A stretch of 64,000 nucleotides of DNA, from contig CAWZYM010000253.1 in NCBI GenBank assembly GCA_963966185.1, forward strand, positions 707,501 to 771,500. The letters run 5' to 3'. A program made the position numbers and the translations under genes. Every line of letters begins with the position of its first letter. Within the stretch, counting starts at the first letter, position 1. Of this stretch, positions 23,401 to 33,642 are shown piece after piece. Under the pieces are notes generated by a model. It was not told where the DNA came from. It saw nothing but the letters and a program-made list of their open reading frames with translations, and made no database searches. The DNA is from Rhabditoides inermis. Taxonomy: Eukaryota > Nematoda > Chromadorea > Rhabditida > Rhabditidae.

Positions 23401-25139
23401 CAGATAAGCGTACGTTCGCAATGAACTATTTTAAATCTTTTTAAGTGCTCTCCATTTTTCAAGAAGCACATTTTCGAGCCCAATCATGTCACAAAGACGG
23501 TGGCACATGTTTTATGAAATATGCATAATGTCTTATAGAAAGACCATCTGTAGTACATTCCAAATTGCACTGCTTGCGCGCAACCGGTGCATAGACAGCC
23601 ATAACGCGCGAATGGTCCATACAGTTTTCTTTGATCGTAATTAATTCTTTGATCGTAATGAATGTAAAGGCGTTAAGGTAAAGATAACCCCGATTCAAGA
23701 GATTATTTTCTTTGAGTTGCACAAAACATCAAATTGAAAAAAACACACACCATTTCGGTACTTCTCGTAGTACCGCATATCGTCTCTCCGAGTATCACCG
23801 ACGGCGAGTGTATGGAAGAACGTGTGCCATTGAACTATCTTCTGTAAAGTGATTATAGAAGTAATTGATACAATGTTGTATTATTACCTCAATGTTCTTT
23901 TCCAACTTCTGCTGTAGAGATTTCGAAGAATCAAAGGTGTACACCGAATATGGAGCTGCGCGACTCGGCTTGTGAACTCTAAAATGAATCATTGATAATC
24001 AATTAAGTTCTCCATCACTCACGCTCCTGCCATGCCGTTGCCTATATCCAGGTTAGTGGCCCTGCAACCATATCATTATGTTTATACGCTTTGAAAAGTG
24101 AACTTACTGAAAAGTCGTTCTCCTTTCTTGGCATGTGTGCGATTCACAACGAGAAGTGGAGTTCGACAATCGACTCAAGCATTCACCACAATAGACGTTT
24201 TGTCGAACTGGAGACATCTCAAGGAGACCGGATCGTACACGCATTTGATCTTCCCAAGAGTATTTGAGAGGACCAACAGCCCGCTTTGCCGCGAAATCAT
24301 ATAATTCCTTCAATTTGGAGGGAGTGAGACCGGCAATTTCATCCAAGACAGTGAGTGCCAGCAAGTCATCTGGTACGGTTGCTAGCCATGCAGGAGGAAC
24401 AGCGCCTGTAAATGAACGAAAACATGCATTCGTGGGTCATAACATACACATCACACACCTCCTCTACCTCCCTGCGGACCACCCGGTCCTCCGCCGCCGC
24501 CCCCTCCGAGCGGACCACCCGGTCCTCCGCCGCCGCCGCCTCCGAGCGGACCACCCGGTCCTCCGCCGCCGCCGCCTCCGAGCGGACCACCCGGTCCTCC
24601 GCCGCCGCCGCCTCCGAGCGGACCACCCGGTCCTCCGCCGCCGCCGCCTCCGAGCGGACCACCCGGTCCTCCGCCGCCGCCGCCTCCGAGCGGACCACCC
24701 GGTCCTCCGCCGCCGCCGCCTCCGAGCGGACCACCCGGTCCTCCGCCGCCGCCGCCTCCGAGCGGACCGCCAGGTCCTCCGCCGCCGCCGCCTCCGAGCG
24801 GACCACCCGGTCCTCCGCCGCCGCCGCCTCCGAGCGAACCGCCAGGTCCTCCGCCGCCGCCCTGCGAGATGAATCCTCCTCTTCCGCCTTCAAAATTAAA
24901 TTTTAATAATACGAGAAGAAAAATCACAAATCATACCTGCATTGCATGTGAAATCAATCGGCTGGCAACCCATTGACTCTCCATCCACTTCATTCATTTC
25001 ATAGCTTCTGTTGAATACTCAAACAAATCATTCAATTAATGTTTACTTAGAATAAGTTGAAACTACCTTCATCTAAGTCTTTTTCTTTCCACAATTTCGA
25101 GGGAGGAGCATCGTCCCACCACCACGCGTCGTCTTCCAT
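18666..25139 (-). CDS. tnp2/CACTA-like transposase-derived protein with poly-Gly repeats
   Basis: About 19 exons: 25067-25139, 24937-25017, 24459-24887, 24108-24405, 24023-24061, 23888-23978, 23751-23841, 23227-23317, 22968-23172, 22865-22909, 22579-22813, 22439-22534, 22225-22391, 21969-22184, one ending at 19518, 19332-19480, 19138-19282, 19002-19090, 18666-18960; roughly 960-990 residues. Order of parts: acidic Trp-rich start (MEDDAWWWDDAPP); Gly-rich 12-residue repeats; a Cys/His zinc-knuckle-like segment (YCGECLSRL, then CESHTC); a core matching tnp2-type transposases (VNCDGIVYPDCDRSHLWP, then VVMIGALSCGVTPDKSLW); LPGHNGFMGCPRCTQHG; a late PFEAMNKYLK block like the SAFPFE region. The start of the exon ending at 19518 is unresolved because a foldback element adjoins it. 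The frame is otherwise open with small introns, so it resembles a host gene more than a relic. TTGTTAG four bases before the ATG fits trans-splicing. Catalytic competence was not assessed. Confidence 0.7.
20356..20494. repeat. (CT)n microsatellite
   Basis: CT run with CCCC interruptions in the centre of the foldback element. Confidence 0.95.
20701..21096 (+). CDS. Possible small three-exon gene within the foldback element
   Basis: Exons 20701-20765, 20816-21020 and 21067-21096 join in phase to give 99 residues starting MAISLLRLWLKRLPRKELRT and ending RIRLSMEIK. The introns are 50 and 46 nt with good GT and TTTGCAG/CTCAG sites. The frame of exon 2 (for example TTAKSWSLRPSQELIIDFPL) is clean for 68 codons. 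I recognise no family with confidence. The last exon is in the right repeat arm. It may instead be part of a larger nested gene using the MFNYKLVS frame at 21585-21863, or a decayed fragment. Confidence 0.35.
21585..21863 (+). CDS. Open frame in the right foldback arm and flank
   Basis: A 92-codon frame, MFNYKLVSYHVTSEMTP onward, ending GEFDFLRDRVIYN. Its first half is in the repeat arm and its second half (FLDSATAQDVFRMFENLKK) is unique. The left arm has the same first half in inverted orientation. It looks protein-like, but its upstream splicing is unknown. It could be the 3' exon of a nested plus-strand gene. Confidence 0.3.
   Translation: MFNYKLVSYHVTSEMTPSDQSLVEFGPLCKFEIPYTISGTKKFLDSATAQDVFRMFENLKKINFIKIRDYDFSSFGLVCGEFDFLRDRVIYN
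24459..24880. repeat. 36-bp coding minisatellite (12-residue Gly-rich repeat)
   Basis: About eleven nearly identical 36-bp units in exon 3 of the transposase-like gene, encoding GGGGGGGPGGPL on the minus strand. Unit variants (CGGACCGCCAGG) lie toward the 24770-24850 end. The other frames give Arg-rich and Ala-rich shadows. Confidence 0.95.
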
Positions 25140-25254
25140 TATCCTAACAAAAAAAATAAAAATCATACCAAAACAATATACATTGAAACAACAAAAATGA
25201 CAGAAAAAAATAACATTGTTCCAGTTTCCAGAGCACTCGCATCATTGTGTGCGA

Positions 25255-25385
25255 TGTAATGTACATGTACAGTACGCGTACTGTACATTTCATTTCGTAC
25301 AGTTCGCGTACAAGAGGAGTGTAATGTATTGAGTTCAGACTGTACGCGTATCGTACATAACGCGTTGCCTGGCCGCGTACAATAC
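25255..25385. promoter_or_regulatory. Cluster of GTAC/ACGCGT palindromes upstream of the transposase-like gene
   Basis: Within 130 bp there are GTACATGTAC, the perfect palindrome CAGTACGCGTACTG, TTCGCGTAC, GTACGCGTAT and ACGCGT. It lies 120-250 bp upstream of the start of the minus-strand gene and looks like a multi-site binding region or promoter; function is inferred only from position. Confidence 0.35.
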
Positions 25386-25444
25386 CGCCGGATTACCGAG
25401 TTTGATTTCAGGCCGGCTGCCCATTCTGGCTCTAGTCTCTAATC

Positions 25445-25640
25445 GCACGAGAAAGAGAGAGCGCGCAGAGAGCGTGCGCAAGTGATAGAACCAGACGGTC
25501 AGAGAGAGAAAGAGAGTGGCTGATCGAAAAGCGGGGCATGCTCGGCTGGAAGAAGAGAGAGCGCGCAGAGAGCGTACGCTCGTGAGAGAGCCAAGAGGCC
25601 GGGATGTGAGAGTGGCTGAGCGAAAGGCGGGGCATGAGCG
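25445..25640. repeat. Diverged tandem duplication (about 105-bp unit)
   Basis: The word AGAGAGAGCGCGCAGAGAGC starts at about 25452 and again at about 25553, followed in both units by GAGAGTGGCTGA.CGAAA..CGGGGCATG. Neither unit has a supported gene. Confidence 0.7.
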
Positions 25641-27274
25641 TTCGGCCAATCAGATTGCACAGACAGTGGGCCGAGCGACCGATGAGCGCAGAGTGCAGTG
25701 GGCGGGGCTTACGTGATGCAAACCGTCGTCGTTCGTCGTCGTCGTCGTCGTAAACACGTTTAGTGGCAGAATGAGCGAAAAGTTGTCTTGGATATTTTGG
25801 ATGCCGCAACCGATATTAATTTCTCGAATCATACTCATAGGTCTTGTCAAATGATATTCTAACTAAAAACACATACTATGGAGTATATTGTATTGGGATA
25901 GAGGAAATTGAGTGTGCCTTGGGGGTGACGCGCTGCGCGCGTCAAAGATCAAGACAAACGGGCGGCGCTGCGCGCCGCCTCTTAATACACTCTTCGCGGA
26001 AGCTCTTTTTCGTTAAACGTTGTGCGAGGCTTCTTGGTCTTGACGCCACGAGGCATGTAAGTAGGTAACTGAAACTGTGTCTTTAAGGACGCTATTGAAA
26101 ACTCATACAACATACATACAGATACATTTCATAGTTGCAAGTTTATACATTTTATGATTTTGTCGTGTGTGGTTCTGAAAGTTACATTACAGATACAAAA
26201 AATAGAACTTCGAAAACAGTTATATCATACTATGTACATTTCAATTGATTGTGTTTTTTCTCAAGCGGATGCAGAGATTTGTATTTTCAGAGCGTGCGAC
26301 GTGTAGTAGGACGAAGACACAATGACGGCACAGTAGCGATTCATTCCTGCCACAACCTGTCTCCATTCATCATTTAAAGGATTAATCCGGACAATGTATT
26401 TTACAATTTTTCCACGTTCATACAATTTTTAAAGAAGGTTTCTTCGACGAGAACAAAAGCGACCTCAACCTGAAGATCAGGCAAGATCACATTGTCCGAA
26501 TAATTAATTCCTTCAAGCAAGAGCAAAACAGTTGGCGTGAACGAAAATCGATTCCGCGAGCTCGGCGCAACAGCGTAGCGCACATCACTGAGCTATGAAG
26601 CTGAAGAATGGCTATACATAGTCAGTAGCATTTTTTAAATATTTTTTTCATTGACATGCTGATAAGTGTTCAGTTTATTCTGATGAATCGTCTCATAAAC
26701 ATGAAGTTATGCGTATGCAACAAAAAGAATGTCTTTAGCATTTAAAGGTACATAAAGACATTCGGCAAAGGGTAAAAAACGGAAGAAGAACATGACGTTG
26801 TCTTGTCATCTTGTTAAAGTAGACAGTGGCATGACAATAGAAACCACAGTTGCTTGTTTACGTGACATCTGTAATGCGTGATTTATAAATGTTTTCTGTG
26901 GTAAACATTAAATGAATTTTTCGAAGTACAGTTGTACTTCTCCCCATTTACATGAGATGTGAAAAAAGACGACGCACGTGTGGTTTGATACGCACAGCGG
27001 TTTTTTCAGCTGTCTTGTGTATCTCTTGATTTAGCTGTCACCGCTCTCAATTAGCGTGGCAAGGGGTGGTTGCCGGCCCTCCCTGTGGTTGCGTTCACGC
27101 GTCTCACTCAATCGTCACTATGGATTGACGCCTGCCATGTGTTCTGCTAACATAGCTGTAGCAAATGTGGGTATTTGGTAAACGTCTCTTTTTTCAAACA
27201 CACACGTCAATCAAAAGAGCATCGACATTAATTGAAAGTGGATATAGACGATTGATCATGAAAACGTCCCGCAT
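25641..27274. other. Intergenic region with mobile-element debris
   Basis: Contains a (CGT)n stretch near 25726-25752, a decayed TIR/tRNA-like element (26319-26600) and otherwise no supported gene. A minus-strand frame from 26056 (MPRGVKTKKPRTTFNEKEL) is only 24 codons long. Confidence 0.45.
26319..26600. mobile_element. Decayed TIR/tRNA-like element
   Basis: Left end ACGGCACAGTAGCGATTC then CTGCCACAACCTG, matching the element at 8754. The tRNA-like block appears at 26555-26598 (GAGCTCGGCGCAACAGCGTA, then CACTGAGCTATGAAG). Confidence 0.55.
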
Positions 27275-28910
27275 TCATAAACCTGAGATAAAAAAGCATC
27301 TCATTACATTTTTGATCACTAATGACGGAAGCTAATGAAATAATGAATGATGTAATCTGATGCCTACATACTTTAGATCTCATGTCGGCATTCATCGACA
27401 GTAGTATCCACGGTTGTGGCACAATCATCAGGTCGTTGACAAAGTTCTGTGCAAGTAAAAAAGCAGCAAGCATGCCATATTCTTGTTCATTCTTAGATTT
27501 GTAGATAAAAGCCTGAAAAAGTTTTCGCATTAGACCCAGTGACCTTTTTTATATGACTCTCAACTCTCAATCATGCATGCGCAACGAAACCGTTGTAAAC
27601 AAACTTTTCAGTACAGTACTTTTCGCATTCGATAATAACTGAAAAAAATGTTTTCGAACGGTTTCTTGCGTGCTATGTGTTTTTTTTCACTCTATTGCGC
27701 AAGTGGTGTACTGTCGGCAGCGTCATGAATGCATCCGTGATGTATACGCTTTGAAAGTACATACGTTTTCAAATAAAAAAAACCTAACTTGTAACGTTTC
27801 GTTTTCATCTAACTTGATTTTTCCAAAGGTCTCTCTCAAAGGTGTGGACGTACTTGGTTCAAGGCACAGCATGCCGTTCCGAGCGTCATGAAGAGAGCGA
27901 CGAGGCAGAGATTGAGTTCGGCTCGCTTGGAACGCACCGGCGACACGGACAGACCGATCAGGGTCACGACTGTACACACCACAGTCAGCAACGCCCCGCA
28001 GAATGTGAGGGCTGCGGTGATCTCGCTGTTGCTCGCCTACAGTAACAAGGCGGATATGTGCGACGAGGCATATACGTCACTCACGAACGGTAGCACGCGT
28101 TTGTAATCGAAAACGCACTGCGTTTGCGAGACTTGGAAGAATGCGACGGGCGAGACGAGAAGGTGTGGGTAGAGGAGAAGTGGAAGCAGTATGCACAACA
28201 ATAAGTATGAGCGAATGTTTGTCAGACTGGACCAACGCTGAAAACAGTTTGTTAGCAGCACTTTCACTCGGCTTCATCTGATTATTCAATTCAAACATCA
28301 AACATTGAAACGTTGATTTACCAACTTCATGTATCACGTGTGACAGACACCTTCTTCGAGAAAAAAAATCTTTTTTTCTTTTTTTCTCGAAGAAGATGTC
28401 TGTCACACAACAGCTCCACTTGTGAGAATCGTTTTGTTGTATCTTGTTATCATCTCTATGCACGTTATTGTATAACTCACCCTGTTATGGGAAAAAGGAA
28501 TGATAATGCAAGTCATTCTATTGACGACGAGAAGTATTGCGGAAATGTTCAAAGCTGCATTTGTTGCATAGCCAAGGAAGTGAAACACTGTCCACCAATA
28601 CGTGAACGAGTTGAAGTAATACACCAGCGTTGAGCAAAGCAATCCACTTGAGGGTAAACGGTACAAAATGATGTGCAAAACGAATGCGATTACGCTCTGA
28701 AAGAACAGTTGCTTGGCTTCTTGATGATGTGCTGACGTGTAGAGAAAACCAGAAGAAGAGTCGGTAGAAGGGCAACTGTCGCAAGTGTTTTTGGATGTAG
28801 TGCATTTGAAACGCGTACAGAGCGATAGTAGGAAGTCCATAAGCAATTTGAACAGCCAGGAATACTTGTCGATACACAACATTCGCATCGAAATCAATCG
28901 TTGAATTCAT
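27275..28910 (-). CDS. srg-superfamily 7TM chemoreceptor
   Basis: Six exons: 28737-28910, 28481-28696, 28085-28237, 27854-28036, 27372-27512, 27275-27331; 924 nt, 307 residues, all in phase. Seven hydrophobic segments are visible: IAYGLPTIALYAF (TM1), IAFVLHIILYRL (TM2), FHFLGYATNAALNISAILLV (TM3), YLLLCILLPLLLYPHLLV (TM4), LTFCGALLTVVCTVVTLIGL (TM5), LCLVALFMTLGTACCAL and MLAAFLLAQNFVNDLM (TM6-7). The TM3 end VVNRMTCIIIPFSHNR matches the (L/V)NRFTxxxxPxxxxK signature of the srg/srv/sru/srx superfamily of nematode receptors; I favour srg or srv. Intron 2 contains a near-perfect hairpin. No lesion is seen. Confidence 0.83.
28338..28412. repeat. Near-perfect hairpin in the srg-type gene's intron
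   Basis: GTGTGACAGACACCTTCTTC followed by GAGAAAAAAAA pairs with its complement ending GTCTGTCACAC; stem of about 33 bp with a very short A/T-rich centre. Confidence 0.8.
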
Positions 28911-29460
28911 TTAGGTCAAAGAAAGTTTATGTTATCTGTACCTATCAAATAAAACGGAAACTACGCGCGTTCTCAAAATCGCAGTGAAAAGAGCTAATTA
29001 AAACTTGAGGAAGTAGCGGTCACAGGTGGTTTTTATAGTGTTGTAACCGGAAAAATCTATTCCAATCTTGACAGCTGCAGTACTTACATTTTCTGTTGCA
29101 GCTCACTCAATATGAAAATGATTATAAAATGACCTTATGAAAATATTTGTAGATATAGCACATGTTCATAGACAAAAGAGTGCTGTCGAACACCGAAATA
29201 CAACAACTTTTCGCTCAAACTTTTTCGCATGAGTAGTTTGCATTTCGGTCCTTTTGGAATCACGTTTAACATTTCCCAGTTCCATTTTTTAAACTTTACG
29301 TTATCCGGATGAGTTTATGAACCTGTAACGGGCAATATTCCAATGTTCCTTACACGTGTTCTGTTCGCTGATCAAGATTCAAGTCACACCTGAGAGGAGC
29401 TTCAAAAAAAAAACAGTCGCATATTTATAGTGTTCCTCCGTATAATTCCCGAATTGCTAC
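28911..29460. other. Intergenic region, no gene seen
   Basis: AT-rich upstream flank of the srg-type gene; nothing recognised. Confidence 0.4.
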
Positions 29461-29477
29461 TTAGACTTACACCAAGA

Positions 29478-29727
29478 AGAGTGGAGAGTGGAAGTCGAGC
29501 AGCGATGGAATGGAGGCACTCAAGTACGTATTTTCATTGGATTGTTTACAACTGACAATAAGTATGTATCTTTTACAGGGTGTTGCACATGTCGGCTGCT
29601 AGTCTGCTGCATCGCTACCCCTACTTTGTGACAGCCGGTCTTCGCATCGATTCGATCCAAGCTTGATGACATCCACAAGGAGTTTATTTACAAGCAGTTC
29701 GGACTTTTCGCCAATGACATTCCTGAT

Positions 29728-29742
<15 letters not shown>
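29478..29742 (+). pseudogene. Gene fragment with frameshift
   Basis: Exon-like segments at about 29478-29523 and 29579 on, separated by a 55-nt GT-AG intron, read SSSDGMEALK and then VLHMSAASLLHRYPYFVTAG before stopping at 29664-29666. The next frame continues plausibly as KLDDIHKEFIYKQFGLFAND up to the AAT microsatellite. A one-base shift near 29655-29664 would join them, so this looks like a broken fragment cut off by the repeat. The family is not recognised. Confidence 0.3.
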
Positions 29743-30246
<504 letters not shown>

Positions 30247-30957
30247 GAATTGTTTATTCATAAAAACAGTCAAGTACTAAATGGGGATATGGAAATGGGT
30301 TGGACGGCCGTGAGTCGAACAGCTCAGTTCCACGATCTCCGCAAGGCTAGACTGCAGCGCGCCCCTCAGAGACACCCAAAGGGTGCTTGTGTGAGACACG
30401 CGCTCCCGGTAGAAAGCAGGCTGAAAGGTGAGAGCAGGGAAATCCTACTACGAGAATAGTATCACTGATACTATTCACGCGATATACTAAAGCCTAGTGG
30501 GGTCGTTAAAGGAAAGTACCACTCTGAATTTCATGTCATGGATTCGCTTCAAACTCATATGGTATGTACTTCGAGATGTTAGGACTCTGAAATTTCATAT
30601 GTGAGATTAAAAAACCAATATATCGATTAGTTTGAATTTTTACTGTACGACGCGCCTATTGACGTTTGCACATCCACGTTTAGCGCCCCGGGTAAAACGA
30701 GAAACGCATTAAAAAACCAAACATTCAAATTACGCATATTAAGTATTACTACACAACTGAAAAACATAAATTATCTAATACCGAACATATTACAACAGTT
30801 TGTCAGAAAATAATACATTCACGCCAAACAATGCGTAACTGAAACAAATTTATCTCCAACTTGTAATTTTAAACATTCACAAAAACGAATGCAGTACACA
30901 ACGACATAAACAATCGAGAATACCAACTATAAAATCACATACTAACAGTTTCACACC
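30247..30957. other. Intergenic region, no gene seen
   Basis: Nothing recognised; short ORF 30250-30459 (+) has no support. Confidence 0.4.
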
Positions 30958-31263
30958 TTATAAGTTGTCCTTCGGCAGCATCATGCCGTTGAACGGCTTC
31001 GTCTTAGGGTCAGCGGTGCCGTCACTCTCGCCTCCCGCGCCCGCCCCAGCATCGCACGTGCTCTAAACCAATTATTCGGTGTTACAGTAAAGTATGAATA
31101 CATAAAGGACCACTTTTATGAAACAAACAAAATTGAAAACATGGTATAACTCACATCAAAAACTAATCGCATCGGCCGCTCCTCGCACTCCGCTTCGCGA
31201 GCACGTTCGTTGCCTTCTACTACATACATCAGCTGCATTGACATAGTCCCTATAAACGGCATC
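30958..31263 (-). CDS. Two 3' exons of an unrecognised gene
   Basis: Exons 31155-31263 (from the acceptor ATTTTACAG) and 30958-31062, phase 0, 92-nt intron. The product tail reads GTMSMQLMYVVEGNERA, then EECEERPMRLVFD-like acidic sequence, a Gly/Ala/Asp-rich stretch, and ends FNGMMLPKDNL. No domain is recognised. Upstream coding sequence should lie beyond the Mutator-like element whose end supplies the acceptor used in this model; a native acceptor (TTTATAG, 31251-31257) is also present. I could not find convincing upstream exons. Confidence 0.4.
31249..31257. repeat. Target site duplication, left copy
   Basis: CCTATAAAC directly flanks the left end of the 940-bp element; the identical 9-mer is at 32198-32206. 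Confidence 0.85.
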
Positions 31264-32197
31264 CTGTAAAATTCAACAATTCAACAATTCAACAACTGGG
31301 AAAATTCAACAATTCGGAAAATTCAACAACGAAAAATTCAACAACAAATGACGTCATAGCAAAATTTTATGAGTGTCTCTAAATAACGGGCCCGTTCGAG
31401 AGTTCTGTATTTGGAGTCCGGAAAATCCGGCCCCTTTTTAAATGAAACCGACGAATGTAATATTTTTGCGACGTACTTTTATTTACTGATGACGTCTAGT
31501 TGCATGCACACGTTTGCAAACCTTTTCACGGCTTAGATCATGTTGTCAATGACATAGTATACTAGAAGAGAAGTGGGCCGAACATTTGCAGGCAGCAGTT
31601 CGACGCGACGTCCAGTTAGGATGCTTTGGTGTGTGTATACAGAGTACAAATTGGCTGCACAGGTCGCGTAGCATTAGTTGAGTTGCATCGGCGTGCACTC
31701 AATCGCACAGAGTTCTCGATCAGGACTGCTACTGTCCAGAAGTCGGCAAAGATGATGTGATTCGGCTGCTCGTTACGGGCACACTTCTCGACGATCTGTC
31801 TCGAAGAGAAACGTCGTCGTCAGTTGTCGACAAACGCGGATCACTGATATGCCACGGTACTGTCCTCGGCACCACGCTGCTCTGATGCGTTCACAAGCGT
31901 TTTCAATACGGCGGCTTCATCACCTTCTCAGAATTGTAAACGTAGTTAAAATAGTTTGCAGACCTATACCTCCAACAATAAATGATGGAAATACTTCGCA
32001 AAACACATTCTTTAGAGAAAAACAGGGCCGGGTCCACTAAACAAATACGGAACTGTTGAACGGGCCCGTTATTTGGAGACACTCAGAAAATTTCGCTATG
32101 ACGTCATTTTTTGTTGAATTTTTCGTTGTTGAATTTTCCGAATTGTTGAATTTTCCCAGTTGTTGAATTGTTGAATTGTTGAATTTTACAGGATGCC
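31258..32197. mobile_element. Mutator-like non-autonomous DNA transposon
   Basis: Terminal inverted repeats of about 165 bp start GGCATCCTGTAAAATTCAAC (left, 31258) and end with its complement at 32197. They include ATTCAACAA subrepeats and a GGGCCCGTT core, and are flanked by a 9-bp duplication CCTATAAAC. A 9-bp duplication with long TIRs fits the Mutator (MULE) superfamily. The 600-bp interior shows no transposase. It is inserted at the 5' edge of an exon of the minus-strand gene at 30958-31263. Confidence 0.8.
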
Positions 32198-32206
32198 CCT
32201 ATAAAC
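32198..32206. repeat. Target site duplication, right copy
   Basis: CCTATAAAC, identical to 31249-31257. Confidence 0.85.
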
Positions 32207-33642
32207 ACCAAAAATTCTATCATTATGAAAGGAAACACGCAAATAGCAGAGAATGGTTCGTTTTGAGATGCGACGCGCAGCGCGAGAACATCAACACAAC
32301 ACCATCCACGCAACATCAACATCAACAACATGAAACATTATCGACTATCACATACACATGTATATACTGGTATAGTAAAGAGCCAAAAACAAAACATTTA
32401 GTATTACGCACAAATGAAAAAGGAACAAACGAAATGAAAGAAAAACAGAAATCAGCTGTGTCGATAAAGTTGCCCCAGCGAGAATCGTTCGACCCGGTCG
32501 CAATGCCCGTACAAAAGTGACGTCAGTGGTCAGTTCTGTGAAAAAGACGTTCACAAGATTGCAGTTTCTCACTATCCTTGGGATTGATCCGAATTTCTCA
32601 CTACTAATAAATTTCACGTTGCGATGAATTTTCAAGGTGCTGCATTCATTATCAGCATGAGTGTTGTTAGTTTTTTTACAAACATATTTCAACTTACTAT
32701 CACGTGGTGGTCTTAGTTTATGCACGAAATTTAGAGTGGTATACTCCTTTAAGTGAGTGAAGCATGAGAAACCTATTTAGGGCAATTTTGAAAATGTTCT
32801 TACTTTGATGGCAAACGAATGAGCGGTCCAACTTATGTTAATAGTTCACCACACGGGCTGATACAAACGTTGGCTCAGAGCCTACGACGGGATAAGTGAT
32901 GTTGAGTCCGTTGGAACGAAGTGAAGCAGCTCGTGAATCTAGGGGAATGCGTGTGAAAGGCATGTGCGGCGTGTGCATATATCCATAAAGATAGCGATGT
33001 ACAATGCGAATATCATTCGTTTTCAGATGAGTTCTGAGAAAATTCAAAAACCAACGCTCAAAAAATTAGTGTCCAAGAATCAAGAAATTATGTGTATGTG
33101 TACACAATTATCATGCTATTCACGAACACCAATCTTTAGCATCACATCTTTTTCATTATCGATGATGACGGTGTGAACGACAGAAAGTCCATCCTAATTC
33201 ATTTATATTTAAAACGCACTGTCTGTTTGTGTCTGACTGCACGTAACTGTATACGGTAGCAGTATAACCGTTTTCATTTGTCTCAAGTAGGCACCAGCAA
33301 GTGATGCTCGTTGGGTTTGCAAGCGTTTCTGTGAAGCATTTATCGCATTGCTTTACGAAAATCTTACAAAAAAACAAATTGTCTCGATGTTTCTTTCTTT
33401 TAATGTGCGTACGTTTTACATACGCTGAGGTTGTAGAAATATCATTAAATTAAATGAGTTCTGAGAAACTTCATGTTACTGTGATGATAGAAAAAAAGAA
33501 GTTCACATAGTTTCTCCCTAAAAAACAGTCCCCTCTTGTGCGAAGTGCTGGGAGGATGTGCTGGCTCAGCCCCGCCCATGAAATACACCGTACCCTGTGC
33601 ATTGCCTAGGATTCTCTCGCTCATCTACCCCTCATTTGTGAG
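32207..33642. other. Intergenic region, no supported gene
   Basis: Possible upstream part of the unknown minus-strand gene,  but I cannot define exons. Open frames here (32176-32520 +, 32348-32725 -) lack splice or motif support. Confidence 0.35.

Noticed and set aside
24459..24880. CRISPR-like array
   Set aside because: Contiguous coding repeat without spacers in a eukaryotic gene.
24264..24927. Arg-rich and Ser/Ala-rich repeat proteins
   Set aside because: Other frames of the 36-bp minisatellite; the Gly-rich frame is the one in phase with flanking exons.
25980..26056. Homeobox-like or transposase-like mini-ORF MPRGVKTKKPRTTFNEKEL
   Set aside because: Only 24 codons, no flanking splice sites or continuing homology.
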